Below are positions 1 through 8,932 of a DNA stretch of 64,000 nucleotides, one piece after another. Source of the stretch: Thalassolituus maritimus (GTDB taxonomy: Bacteria; Pseudomonadota; Gammaproteobacteria; Pseudomonadales; Oceanobacteraceae); assembly GCF_900156675.1 (NCBI RefSeq), contig NZ_FTOH01000002.1:1-64000 (forward strand). Reading direction: 5' to 3'. Made by a program: the position numbers and the translations under genes. A model generated the notes under the pieces. The model saw nothing but the letters and a program-made list of their open reading frames with translations. It did not search any database and had not been told where the DNA came from. Within the stretch, counting starts at the first letter, position 1. The number at the start of each line of letters is the position of its first letter.

Positions 1-63
1 AGTTTTTGACCATCCTGAATGCGATGATCCGGAATGGTCAGGAGTGGTCTTATGAATAATTAT

Positions 64-852
64 TTAGCTACGGTTGAACCACAGTCGCTTGTTAGAACAA
101 CGACGGTTAGCGCGGCGTGATACTTCACCCACGTCGCTATCCGGGTCGACCTCACCGATACGATCCTTCATCCATTCGAGGACATCGAACAGAGTGGCTG
201 GCTCGTTGTCAGTGGCGAGATAGCAGTCATCGAGCGATTCGCCGTTCAGGGCGCGATTAATCAGAAATTTGAGTACTCCGAGACAATCATCACGGTGAAT
301 GCGGTTGGTCCATACAGCGGGTTCCGGGTCACAGTAACCGCCCTGACGCGCCTGCTGAATCATGCGTTCACGGCCCGGGCCGTAAATACCAGTAAAGCGT
401 ACGACAGTGCCGTGGAATGCCGAATCGAGCAGTACTTTCTCCGCCGCCAGCATTTCTTTGCCGGCAAAGCTGGATGGCGTTGTTTCGGAGTTTTCGTCGA
501 CCCACTCACCATCCATCTGGTGATATACCGAAGAGCTGGAAACAAAGAAAACACGCTTAGGCGTCTGCCCTTTCAGCTTCTTAAGAATGTTCTTCAGGCC
601 TTTCACATAGTACGCGTGATAACCTTCTTTCGAAAAAACCGGCGCTGCTACGCTGTATACGACAATATCAATGTTGTCTGGCAGGTCGGTCAGGGTGCTG
701 GCATCTGACACGTCAGCACTGATCACCTGAACCCCTTCCCCAACGGGCTTGTCCGAACGGCGGACGCCTGTCACGTCATGCCCTTCCCGGGCGAGGTCCT
801 GTGCCAGATGGCCGCCGATATCTCCGGTGCCCACAACCAAAATAGAAGCCAT
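64..852 (-). CDS. NAD(P)-binding SDR / epimerase-like protein
   Basis: A 262-residue extended short-chain dehydrogenase/reductase. The N-terminus carries a Rossmann nucleotide-binding motif (VGTGDIGG, residues 7-14). A conserved SSSSVY segment near residue 105 and a YGPGR motif are typical of the NAD-dependent epimerase family, YeeZ-like branch. The start is supported by a GGAGG ribosome site just before the ATG. It is divergent from oxyR. The substrate cannot be told from the sequence. The C-terminus stops soon after the RRCSNKRL motif, which looks short for YeeZ-like proteins; neither other frame continues it usefully, so I treat the end as real. Confidence 0.8.
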   Translation of the reverse strand: MASILVVGTGDIGGHLAQDLAREGHDVTGVRRSDKPVGEGVQVISADVSDASTLTDLPDNIDIVVYSVAAPVFSKEGYHAYYVKGLKNILKKLKGQTPKRVFFVSSSSVYHQMDGEWVDENSETTPSSFAGKEMLAAEKVLLDSAFHGTVVRFTGIYGPGRERMIQQARQGGYCDPEPAVWTNRIHRDDCLGVLKFLINRALNGESLDDCYLATDNEPATLFDVLEWMKDRIGEVDPDSDVGEVSRRANRRCSNKRLWFNRS

Positions 853-988
853 GCCTTTCCTCCACTATTTCAGGCATTTTGTACCGCATCTCGGCGGTAC
901 CTTACGTTTTATTTTGTTACGGTCTTTCGCTGACGTAATGGATAGGTAGAATAAATCAGATAAGCCACCTTCATTCAAGGTAACAATC

Positions 989-1888
989 ATGACCCTGACC
1001 GAACTCCGCTATATCGTCACTGTTGCACAGGAACGACATTTTGGCCGAGCCGCTGAAAAATGTTACGTCAGCCAACCGACGCTCAGCGTAGCGATAAAAA
1101 AGCTGGAAAGCGAGTTAGAGGTCGCCATTTTTGAGCGCAGTAAGAATTCCGTCACCGTTACTCCGCTGGGTGAGCGCATTGTGGCCCAGGCTCAACGTGT
1201 TTTAGAGGAATCCCGGGCCATTAAAGATATCGCCAGCTCGGGCAAGAATCAGCTGTCGACGCCACTCCGCCTCGGCGCCATTTTCACCATTGGGCCTTAT
1301 CTGTTTCCTCATCTGGTTCCCCAGATACACAGTGCCGCGCCGGGCATGCCGCTCTACCTGGAAGAAAACTACACCGGTGTCTTACGTAAGCAGCTCAGAG
1401 AAGGCGAGTTGGATGCCATCGTGATTGCGCTGCCTTTTACTGAACCCGACGTCGTGACCCGACCTCTGTACGAAGAGAAATTCGTCGTCGTCATGCCCAA
1501 AGAACATGAGCTGACGAAGCAGAAAGATATCGACCCTGAGCAACTGATCGACCTCGACCTGCTCATGTTGGGCGAAGGTCACTGCTTCCGCGATCAGGTG
1601 TTTGAACACTGCCCGGCATTGCATCGTAAACAGCACAGCCGGGTCGGCAGTGTCCTCGAAGGCAGCTCGCTCGAAACACTCAAACATATGGTCGCCACCG
1701 GTCTCGGTGTGACCGTGCTCCCTGAGTCCGCTCTCGGGAATATGGACGACAACCTGCTGGCCACGCGTCCGTTCCGTGAGCCGGCGCCGTTTCGGACGGT
1801 GGCCCTTGCCTGGCGCGCCAGTTTCCCCCGCGGCAATGCCATCGACCTGTTGATCGAAAACGCCCAGCTGTGCTGGTCTAAGAAGTAA
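989..1888 (+). CDS. oxyR: LysR-family peroxide sensor OxyR
   Basis: 299-residue LysR regulator with an N-terminal winged helix-turn-helix (about residues 1-60; FGRAAEKCYVSQPTLS) and a periplasmic-binding-like effector domain. The redox pair that defines OxyR is present at the canonical numbering: C199 in GHCFRDQ and C208 nine residues later. Peroxide oxidises this pair to a disulfide, converting OxyR into an activator of catalase and peroxidase genes in the cytoplasm. The stop codon lies 4 bp before the recG start. An oxyR-recG arrangement is also known in Pseudomonas, so the two genes are probably co-transcribed. Confidence 0.95.
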   Translation: MTLTELRYIVTVAQERHFGRAAEKCYVSQPTLSVAIKKLESELEVAIFERSKNSVTVTPLGERIVAQAQRVLEESRAIKDIASSGKNQLSTPLRLGAIFTIGPYLFPHLVPQIHSAAPGMPLYLEENYTGVLRKQLREGELDAIVIALPFTEPDVVTRPLYEEKFVVVMPKEHELTKQKDIDPEQLIDLDLLMLGEGHCFRDQVFEHCPALHRKQHSRVGSVLEGSSLETLKHMVATGLGVTVLPESALGNMDDNLLATRPFREPAPFRTVALAWRASFPRGNAIDLLIENAQLCWSKK

Positions 1889-1892
1889 CCTG

Positions 1893-3971
1893 ATGGCGAA
1901 CTCCGGTAAGCTAACGGATCTGAAAGGCGTCGGGCCAAAACTGGCAGAGCAGCTGGGTAAACTGAATATCCACTCTCTCACTGACCTCGCCTTTCACCTG
2001 CCTTTCCGCTACGAAGACCGGAGTAAAATCACACCCATCGCTGGCCTGATGCCTATGCGGCCTGCGGTTATTCAGGGAGAGGTGAAGGGCTCGAGCGTGG
2101 TGTTTGGCAAGCGCCGCAGCCTGCTGGTTAAGCTTCAGGACCAGAGTGGACTGATCAATCTGCGCTTTTTTCATTTTAATGCGGCGCAGAAAAATCAGAT
2201 GAGCAAAGGCACCCTGTTGCGCTGCTATGGTGAACCCCGTCGCGGAGCCAGCGGACTCGAGCTTTACCACCCTGAATACCAGCGCATCGAAGACGGTCTG
2301 GATACGCCGCTCGAAGCGTCTCTTACTCCTATTTATCCGGCCACCGATGGTATTACTCAGCAGCGCCTGCGCCTGCTCCACGAACAGATGATTGAGCTGT
2401 TGAAGCAGGATGAGGTTGCTCTTCCTGATCTGCTCCCCGAACAATGGTGCGCGCAATGGCGACTACCGGGCCTGCGCGAAGCACTCCTGTTTCTCCATAA
2501 CCCGCCCGCAAACACGGACCTGTTACAACTGGAGGCAGGCAGCCACCCCGCACACAAGCGCTTGATCCTGGAAGAACTGCTGGCGCACCAGTTATCTCTG
2601 TTTAAACTGCGTGCTCAGGTACAGGCGGATAAAGCACCTGCCATCCTGAGTGACCATACGTTGCGAAGCGCACTACTGGAGAAACTGCCGTTTACACCAA
2701 CCGGTGCCCAGCAACGCGTCACCGATGAAATTACTGAAGATCTCAAACAACCCTATCCGATGCTGCGCCTGGTCCAGGGCGATGTTGGTTCTGGTAAAAC
2801 CTTGGTTGCGGCACTTGCTGCCTGTGATCTGCTTCAACAAGGTTATCAGGTCGCGTTAATGGCACCGACCGAGATCCTAGCCGAGCAACACCTGCGTAAT
2901 CTGGCGGGCTGGTTTGAGCCGCTTGGCATTCGCATGGGCTGGCTTGCCGGCAAAGTTAAAGGAAAAGCCCGGGAAAAATCCTTATATGAAATCGCCAGTG
3001 GCGAAGCGCAACTGGTCGTAGGGACTCATGCGTTATTTCAGGAGGACGTGCATTTCTCGAAGCTCGGTCTGGTCATCATTGATGAGCAACACCGCTTTGG
3101 TGTCCATCAACGCCTGTCGCTCAAGGAGAAAGGTGAACGGGCAGGGCTTGCTCCGCATCAGCTGATCATGACAGCAACGCCCATCCCACGAACTCTGGCC
3201 ATGAGTGCATACGCCGATCTCGATACCTCAGTGATTGACGAACTGCCTCCGGGGCGTAGCCCGATTACCACGGTTGCCATCAGCGATCAGCGACGTCCGG
3301 AAATCATTCAGCGCGTGCAGGAAGCCTGCTCTCAGGGCGCGCAGGCCTATTGGGTCTGCACCCTGATCGAAGAAAGCGAAGCTCTGCAATGTCAGGCGGC
3401 AGAGAATACCTTTGAAGAGCTTCAGAAAGCGCTTCCGGGGCTGCGCGTCGGTCTGGTTCACGGACGTATGAAGGCCGCTGAAAAAGCAGACATCATGGCT
3501 GCTTTTAAAGATCATCAACTGGATCTTCTGGTCGCAACCACCGTCATCGAAGTCGGCGTCGATGTACCAAACTCGAGCCTGATGATCATTGAAAACCCGG
3601 AACGCCTCGGTCTTGCCCAGCTGCATCAGCTGCGGGGGCGGGTTGGTCGTGGCAGCGCAAAGAGTCATTGCGTCCTGCTCTACAAATCTCCCCTGTCATT
3701 GACCAGCAAACAACGCCTGCAGGTCATGCGCGATAGCCAGGACGGCTTTTATATTGCTGAACAGGATCTCGAGATCCGCGGCCCCGGTGAGTTATTGGGC
3801 ACGCGCCAGACCGGACTGCAGATGCTCAGGATTGCCGACCTGCAACGCGATGCTGACCTTCTGCCTCAGGTACAGGAGATGGCCAATGACCTCTGGTACC
3901 AGCATCCTGCCACTGTTGAACCCCTGATTAAACGCTGGCTGGGCGATGCCGAACGCTTCGCTAACGTCTGA
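1893..3971 (+). CDS. recG: ATP-dependent DNA helicase RecG
   Basis: 692 residues, the usual RecG length. The N-terminal wedge/OB domain (residues 1 to about 250) begins with a helix-hairpin-helix-like LKGVGPKLAEQL segment. Walker A is GDVGSGKT at about 296-303, and the Walker B DEQH box at about 397-400 lies in IIDEQHRFG. A helicase C-terminal domain with QLRGRVGRG (motif VI) and a TRQTG segment follows. RecG reverses stalled replication forks and processes branched DNA. It is directly downstream of oxyR with a 4-bp gap and is probably translated from the same message. Confidence 0.96.
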   Translation: MANSGKLTDLKGVGPKLAEQLGKLNIHSLTDLAFHLPFRYEDRSKITPIAGLMPMRPAVIQGEVKGSSVVFGKRRSLLVKLQDQSGLINLRFFHFNAAQKNQMSKGTLLRCYGEPRRGASGLELYHPEYQRIEDGLDTPLEASLTPIYPATDGITQQRLRLLHEQMIELLKQDEVALPDLLPEQWCAQWRLPGLREALLFLHNPPANTDLLQLEAGSHPAHKRLILEELLAHQLSLFKLRAQVQADKAPAILSDHTLRSALLEKLPFTPTGAQQRVTDEITEDLKQPYPMLRLVQGDVGSGKTLVAALAACDLLQQGYQVALMAPTEILAEQHLRNLAGWFEPLGIRMGWLAGKVKGKAREKSLYEIASGEAQLVVGTHALFQEDVHFSKLGLVIIDEQHRFGVHQRLSLKEKGERAGLAPHQLIMTATPIPRTLAMSAYADLDTSVIDELPPGRSPITTVAISDQRRPEIIQRVQEACSQGAQAYWVCTLIEESEALQCQAAENTFEELQKALPGLRVGLVHGRMKAAEKADIMAAFKDHQLDLLVATTVIEVGVDVPNSSLMIIENPERLGLAQLHQLRGRVGRGSAKSHCVLLYKSPLSLTSKQRLQVMRDSQDGFYIAEQDLEIRGPGELLGTRQTGLQMLRIADLQRDADLLPQVQEMANDLWYQHPATVEPLIKRWLGDAERFANV

Positions 3972-4068
3972 CCCCGAACAAAGAAATATCTCCAATTTAG
4001 TCCCAATCGACCACATTTTTCAGGATCTCTACTATATTTTCTGAAAGAACGAATTCCGGGGCGAAAAC

Positions 4069-5469
4069 ATGTCAGCCATTCCAGCCGTCGTACAGAAAAT
4101 CCTTGAAGACTGGCGAATCCCCTACTCCGCCGCTGATGACAAGGAGTTGTTTGAAATCATGCAAAGTAATCCGCCCGCATCCTACTCTTCCAAGGTTGCT
4201 TACAATGTGTTCCTGAAAGATGAGCTGGGGCAGGTGCAGGTTCTGGTTCCGGGCGACCGGATGCTTGATCTCACCCAATTGTCACACGCCTTTGGCAGAC
4301 AGTTCACCGCGCTGTCGGTGGACGAGCTTGACCTGCTCAAGGCCCGCTACAAAATCGATCAGTTTCCGGCGATCCCGCAGATCACCGAAATGGAAACCAT
4401 GATTGACCAGGCACTGCTGCGAGAGCAGGAGCTGTTCGTATACTCTGGCGAAGAAGGCAAAACCTGGCTCAAGATTCCGATGTCAGAATTCCGTGCGCTG
4501 ACGACCAGTTCGCATGTCGGTAACTACAGTACTCCTTTGCGTCCTGACTGCCCGGGGCAGGGCAGCGATCAGGATCTTGATGATGTCCATTCGGCCATCC
4601 GTCAGTTTACGCCGCTCAGAATCAAGCAACGCCTTGAAGAAACCCTGGACCTCCCGCCACTACCCGAAGTTGCGCGCAAAATTATTGAACTTAGGGTCGA
4701 CCCAGACGCCGACAGCAAGGCACTGGCAACCACCATCGAAGTTGATCCGGGCATGTCGGCTCAGGTACTGAGTTGGGCGCGCTCTCCTTATTACGGCACA
4801 CGTGGCGAGATCAAAAGTGTTGAAGAAGCGGTGATCCGCGTGCTCGGTTTTGATCTGGTGATCAACCTTGCACTCGGGCTGGCGCTGGGCCGGTCTCTGG
4901 CTGTGCCTAAAGAAGGGCCGCACGGTTATACCCCATTCTGGAAGCAGGCAGTGATGACCGCAGCACTGTGCGGCGAACTGGTACGTAAAATAGAGCCAGC
5001 AGGTCGCCCATCACAGGGCATGGCCTACCTGAGCGGTCTGCTGCATAACTTCGGATTTCTGATTCTGGCGCAGGTGTTTCCGCCCCAGTTTTCGCTGATC
5101 AACCGCCACATTGAGGCAAACCCGCACATTAACCGTTTCTACATTGAAAACTACTTACTCGGCATGAGCCGTGAGCAGTGCGCCGCGGCCTTGATGATGC
5201 AGTGGCAGATGCCCGGTGAACTGGTTGCTTCGCTGCGTCAGATGCACAACGCCGATTACGATGACGACTACTCAGGCTATGCAAACCTGCTCTTCGTTGC
5301 CGTACGTCTGCTGCGTGAACGTGGTGTCGGTGACGGACCATCGGAAGTTATTCCCGAGCATGTATATACGCGCCTGGGCCTCTCCGCTGAAGACGCGGCT
5401 GAGGTAGCGGATGCTCTGGTTGAGAATCAGGACAGCTTCGCTGACCTTATCAGCGTTCTGAATCACTGA
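4069..5469 (+). CDS. YbaK-like plus HDOD domain protein
   Basis: 466 residues in two parts. Residues 1 to about 150 resemble the YbaK/ProX aminoacyl-tRNA deacylase fold. From about 185 an HDOD domain begins (LPPLPEVARKIIELRVDPDAD, then IEVDPGMSAQVLSWARSPYYG), a catalytically degenerate HD relative found in bacterial signalling proteins. The same fusion sits beside recG in Pseudomonas as I remember it. The role is unknown; signalling or stress regulation is inferred from the HDOD domain. Its 3' end overlaps the convergent gene by about 20 bp. Confidence 0.8.
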   Translation: MSAIPAVVQKILEDWRIPYSAADDKELFEIMQSNPPASYSSKVAYNVFLKDELGQVQVLVPGDRMLDLTQLSHAFGRQFTALSVDELDLLKARYKIDQFPAIPQITEMETMIDQALLREQELFVYSGEEGKTWLKIPMSEFRALTTSSHVGNYSTPLRPDCPGQGSDQDLDDVHSAIRQFTPLRIKQRLEETLDLPPLPEVARKIIELRVDPDADSKALATTIEVDPGMSAQVLSWARSPYYGTRGEIKSVEEAVIRVLGFDLVINLALGLALGRSLAVPKEGPHGYTPFWKQAVMTAALCGELVRKIEPAGRPSQGMAYLSGLLHNFGFLILAQVFPPQFSLINRHIEANPHINRFYIENYLLGMSREQCAAALMMQWQMPGELVASLRQMHNADYDDDYSGYANLLFVAVRLLRERGVGDGPSEVIPEHVYTRLGLSAEDAAEVADALVENQDSFADLISVLNH

Positions 5470-6241
5470 GGCTTTGCGAAGACCAGCCCGTTATATGAAA
5501 GCCAGGCTCTCGCTGGATGAGATCTGGCTCAGCAGACTCTGGCCGGGCAGGATCTGGTAGCGCAGCAAAGGCTTCGGTCAGCCAACGCTGCATGACCGCG
5601 TCGTTCCACAGTCGGGTCAGCGCATCAACTTCTGCATTACTCACCCGGCGATACGCGTACAGCATAAAATCCAAAACCGCGTCTCGTGTCTGGGCTTCGT
5701 ATCCTTGAGAAAGTTCAAGTTCCAGAGCATCTGACACGGACGCCTGAGCGTGAATCAACCATTCTGCCATCCGTGTTACCGATACGAGACGCTCCACCCT
5801 TTGCACCCGGGAAACAGCCGGTGGGTAGGTGGCCAACCTTTGCATGTAACGTTCGTATTCTGGCGTTCCCTGTTCCTGAAGCGCAGTATCTTCCATCAAA
5901 CGCCCCCGCGCCATCAGAGAATCATCGACGATCTCCAGTAAGCGGGCGACCTCTTCGTCCGTGAATGATTCAAGCAGCTGGGTAAACGATGTCTGTAGAG
6001 CAACAGGTGACCAAGGCAGAAGCCGGCGCAAGCGGTCACGCTTCTCGCTGCCACTATGTTCAGTCAATTGATCTTCAGCTAACTGCCGGACCTGTGTCGA
6101 TATACCGGACACACCGCTCCCCGAAATAATGCGCTCAGATGCACTCGCATCAACAGCATAAGCAAGGCCCGAATATGTCAGCAAGGCAGTAAACGCTACA
6201 ATGAGCAGCGTCAAACAGCGGTAACGAGAAAGCAGCTTCAT
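5450..6241 (-). CDS. Exported protein of unknown function
   Basis: 263 residues with an N-terminal signal peptide (LTLLIVAFTALLTYSGLAYA, cleavage near residue 29). The mature part is helical and rich in charged residues. It has a weak resemblance to DUF2059-type periplasmic proteins, which I cannot confirm. Its ATG overlaps the TGA of the upstream symporter gene by the 4-bp ATGA arrangement, so the two are translationally coupled. No catalytic motif was seen. Confidence 0.6.
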   Translation of the reverse strand: MKLLSRYRCLTLLIVAFTALLTYSGLAYAVDASASERIISGSGVSGISTQVRQLAEDQLTEHSGSEKRDRLRRLLPWSPVALQTSFTQLLESFTDEEVARLLEIVDDSLMARGRLMEDTALQEQGTPEYERYMQRLATYPPAVSRVQRVERLVSVTRMAEWLIHAQASVSDALELELSQGYEAQTRDAVLDFMLYAYRRVSNAEVDALTRLWNDAVMQRWLTEAFAALPDPARPESAEPDLIQREPGFHITGWSSQSLSDSER

Positions 6242-7530
6242 TTGTCGTCGTTGTTAGTTGTCGCAGAGATACTCAGGTCGTTATAGCGCTCATGATTCAG
6301 AACCCCTTCGGTCTTAGCAATCACAACCGAGACCATGGTGTCGCCAGTCACATTCACTGCGGTACGCAACATATCTAACAGGCGATCGACGCCGATAATT
6401 AATGCAATCCCTTCTACCGGCAGCCCGACCTGTTGCAGAACCATCGACAGCGTAATCAACCCAACACCCGGTACACCTGCGGTGCCGATGGAGGCCAGAG
6501 TGGCGGTGGCAATCACCAACAGGTAGTCGCCCATGCTCAGATCAAGGCCAAACGCCTGAGCAATAAACACAGTCGCTACGCCCTGCATAATGGCCGTGCC
6601 GTCCATATTGATGGTTGCGCCCAGCGGCAGCACAAAAGATGCAGCACGGGTACCGACACCGAGATTCTGCTCAGCGTTCTTGATGGTAACCGGCAAGGTG
6701 GCACTGCTTGATGCCGTACTGAAGGCGAAAATCTGCACCGGCCACATTTTCTTGAGGAAGGTTACCGGAGAAACACCGGCAAACATACGGAGCATAGCGG
6801 AGTAGACAACAATACCGTGCACCAACAGCACCGCGACCACGGTAAACATATAGGCCAACAACTCCTGCACGGGCCCCAGCCCTTTAGAGGCAAACAGGCT
6901 GAACAGCAAAGCAAATACACCGTACGGCGCAAGATTCATCAGCATGGTGACGAGCGTCATCAGAATCTCGTTCCAGTCGCTGAACTGCTTACCAATACGC
7001 TCACCCGGCACGCCCGACCGACCAATAGCAAGACCAATCAGAATGGCGAACACGATCACCTGCAGCATATTGCCCTCCGCCATCGCCCGGAACGGATTCG
7101 TTGGAAATATATTCGCCAGGACATCGATAAGAGGCACGGCTTCAGGAGCCTTAAACTCCGCCTCTACCGACATATCGATTCCGACACCGGGGTTCACGAT
7201 ATTGGCCAGCGTCATAGCCGCAGAAATCGCAATGGCAGTCGTCACAAGGTACAGAAACACCGTCTTCAGACTCATTCGTCCGAGGCTGCTCTGATCGCTC
7301 AGATGACAAACGCCGCAGACCAGAGAAACAAACACAAGCGGTACAACGAGGACTTTCAGGCTGGAGACAAAGATTTTACCGATCAATGCAAACAGACCGG
7401 ACGCCAGCAGATCATCCAGCACATAACGCACGCTGTCATTAAGGTCTGGCATGGCCAGGAGGTTGAACGTGATGGTGCCGAGCGCGATGGCCAGCGCCAT
7501 GGCCAGAAGAATTCGGGTTGTCAGCGTCAC
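6238..7530 (-). CDS. Na+/H+:dicarboxylate (glutamate) symporter, DAACS family
   Basis: 430-residue inner-membrane carrier. The family hallmarks are all visible: the serine-rich re-entrant loop FSTASSSATLP, the NMDGTAIMQGVATVF segment (NMDGT motif) that binds cation and substrate, and a second hairpin SIGTAGVPGVGLI. The expected substrates are C4-dicarboxylates, glutamate or aspartate, but the exact one is unclear. It is co-transcribed with the exported protein downstream. A long open frame on the opposite strand of this gene is a composition shadow. Confidence 0.9.
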   Translation of the reverse strand: MTLTTRILLAMALAIALGTITFNLLAMPDLNDSVRYVLDDLLASGLFALIGKIFVSSLKVLVVPLVFVSLVCGVCHLSDQSSLGRMSLKTVFLYLVTTAIAISAAMTLANIVNPGVGIDMSVEAEFKAPEAVPLIDVLANIFPTNPFRAMAEGNMLQVIVFAILIGLAIGRSGVPGERIGKQFSDWNEILMTLVTMLMNLAPYGVFALLFSLFASKGLGPVQELLAYMFTVVAVLLVHGIVVYSAMLRMFAGVSPVTFLKKMWPVQIFAFSTASSSATLPVTIKNAEQNLGVGTRAASFVLPLGATINMDGTAIMQGVATVFIAQAFGLDLSMGDYLLVIATATLASIGTAGVPGVGLITLSMVLQQVGLPVEGIALIIGVDRLLDMLRTAVNVTGDTMVSVVIAKTEGVLNHERYNDLSISATTNNDDK

Positions 7531-7571
7531 GGTACAGCCTCCTTATTATTCTGATTATCTCTCACTGATCG

Positions 7572-7597
7572 ATCTGGCCCTGATAACAGGGCCAGAT
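7572..7597. other. Stem-loop between SCP2-like gene and symporter gene
   Basis: A perfect 11-bp stem (ATCTGGCCCTG) with an ATAA loop. Read on the plus strand it is followed by TTTTC; read on the minus strand, the direction of both flanking genes, the tail is not T-rich. It may still reduce read-through from the SCP2-like gene or stabilise an mRNA end. Confidence 0.55.
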
Positions 7598-7611
7598 TTT
7601 CAAGCCTTAAA

Positions 7612-7974
7612 TCAGGGTTTCAGGTATTTACTGATGCCCTGGAACCACATCACTTTCGACAGGTCGCCACTGATTTTAATGTCTTTTTCCTGAATGCCAC
7701 GCATAAAGGCATTGCGGTCTTTCGAGGTAAGCACTTTCAGACCGGTATGCGCATCTTTGAAGCTGATCGTGAATGCAGGATTGCTGTGCGCCTTACCTTT
7801 ACTTGAGATGGTTTCATCTTTAACAACAAACTGACGGACGGCTTTGCCATCGTCGGTCTGTAGCTGAAATGCCATATCCTGACCTGCCAGTTGCTCCCGG
7901 AACTTAGGGTTCTTCTTGGCTGCTTTTTTCATCAGTTTGGACAGTACCCAAAGCAACATGCGAAATTTAAACAA
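7612..7974 (-). CDS. Small SCP2-like (sterol carrier domain) protein
   Basis: 120 residues. Residues 30-115 (AFQLQTDDGKAVRQFVVKDETIS, then PAFTISFKDAHTGLKVLTSKDRNAFMRGIQEKDIKISGDLSK) have the pattern of an SCP2 lipid-binding domain: a beta-rich half, then a D-x-x-x-F-x-x-G-x-I-x-x-x-G-D segment. An N-terminal hydrophobic and basic helix may peripherally anchor it to the membrane. No catalytic residues are apparent. It lies downstream of the DUF1415 gene in the same direction with a 27-bp gap. Confidence 0.6.
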   Translation of the reverse strand: MFKFRMLLWVLSKLMKKAAKKNPKFREQLAGQDMAFQLQTDDGKAVRQFVVKDETISSKGKAHSNPAFTISFKDAHTGLKVLTSKDRNAFMRGIQEKDIKISGDLSKVMWFQGISKYLKP

Positions 7975-8001
7975 GGGAGTCTCCTCAGCTGTCAGCGCCC
8001 G

Positions 8002-8538
8002 TTAATTATCGGGCGTACTTTGATCATCGTTATCAGCAAATACCGCGGTACCTGCCAGCGACGGCATAATATTTAGCAGGCCATTATGCCCCAGACGGCG
8101 CATATGGTGTCGGTTTCTTTCAGGAATTCTCTCAGGGAATCTGATCTGTGTTAAGGCGTCTTCAATATCCTGCTCACGGATAATATGCAGCATAGGAAAC
8201 GGAGAGCGGTTGGTGAAGTGACTCATGTCGTCTGCGTCTTCACCCTCAAACACGTACTGCGGGTGGAAGGTCGCCAGCTGCAACAGCCCTTCATACCCCA
8301 TCTGCACCAGCAGATCATCGCAGATCAGAGTCCAGTTCCAGTACTCATCAAAATCCTGATACAGGTTCGGTACAACAAACAACGCGGTGGGTAGATCAGA
8401 GGGCGATGAATCAGCCACCTCTTGCAACAGAGTCATAAACTCAGCGGTTGCCGTGTAATCATCAAAGGCTGGGGAAACTTCAATCCGGAGAGTGTCCATA
8501 ACTGGACTGGCGAAGGGGCAAAGCCCTTCACCGACCAC
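8002..8538 (-). CDS. DUF1415 family protein, start codon unresolved
   Basis: Contains the family-defining GLCPFA motif near the N-terminus plus NLYQDF and a FATFHP-like segment (LATFHPQYVFEG), typical of DUF1415. Function unknown. The GTG at 8538 is the only standard start, but it cuts inside the conserved stretch WVSRLVVGEGLCPFA. The same frame stays open upstream to 8623, just past the HU stop, with no ATG, GTG or TTG in it. The real start may be non-standard (CTG at 8565, or ATA overlapping the HU stop), or the sequence may carry an indel. It follows HU directly, so it is probably co-transcribed. Confidence 0.75.
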   Translation of the reverse strand: MVGEGLCPFASPVMDTLRIEVSPAFDDYTATAEFMTLLQEVADSSPSDLPTALFVVPNLYQDFDEYWNWTLICDDLLVQMGYEGLLQLATFHPQYVFEGEDADDMSHFTNRSPFPMLHIIREQDIEDALTQIRFPERIPERNRHHMRRLGHNGLLNIMPSLAGTAVFADNDDQSTPDN

Positions 8539-8597
8539 CAGCCGGCTGACCCACTCACGGGTCAGTTCAGCGGCGGCAGTAACATCAGGAACGCCGC

Positions 8598-8870
8598 TTA
8601 TTGGACGGATTCCTTCAGCGCTTTACCTGGCTTAAATGCAGGAACCTTAGCGGCTGCAATGGTGATTGGCTCACCAGTCTGTGGGTTTTTACCCTGGCGC
8701 TCAGCGCGGTCACGTACTTCAAAAGTACCGAAACCGATCAGAGTCACAGATTCGCCTTCGCTCAGAGACTTAGCAATCTGGTCTGTGAAAGCAGTAACAA
8801 CCTCTGCTGCTTTCTCTTTGCTCAGGTCTGCTTTTTCAGCGATGGCCGCAGCCAGTTCTGGTTTACGCAT
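8598..8870 (-). CDS. hup: DNA-binding protein HU
   Basis: 90 residues, the exact HU length. The dimerisation helices, the [21 protein letters not shown] segment of the DNA-binding arm (with the intercalating proline in NPQTG) and the C-terminal [11 protein letters not shown] are all present. HU bends and compacts the nucleoid and assists replication and recombination. Alpha and beta forms cannot be separated here. It lies between rubredoxin reductase and DUF1415, as in Pseudomonas. Confidence 0.95.
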   Translation of the reverse strand: MRKPELAAAIAEKADLSKEKAAEVVTAFTDQIAKSLSEGESVTLIGFGTFEVRDRAERQGKNPQTGEPITIAAAKVPAFKPGKALKESVQ

Positions 8871-8932
8871 AGTAATATCCTTGTTTCTGTTGTCAGTATT
8901 GATCTGTTAAAGACCAATGATGTTACAGAGAA

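Noticed and set aside
6817..7554. 245-codon open frame antisense to the symporter gene
   Set aside because: Histidine- and arginine-rich composition typical of a shadow frame; the minus-strand frame is a clear membrane transporter.
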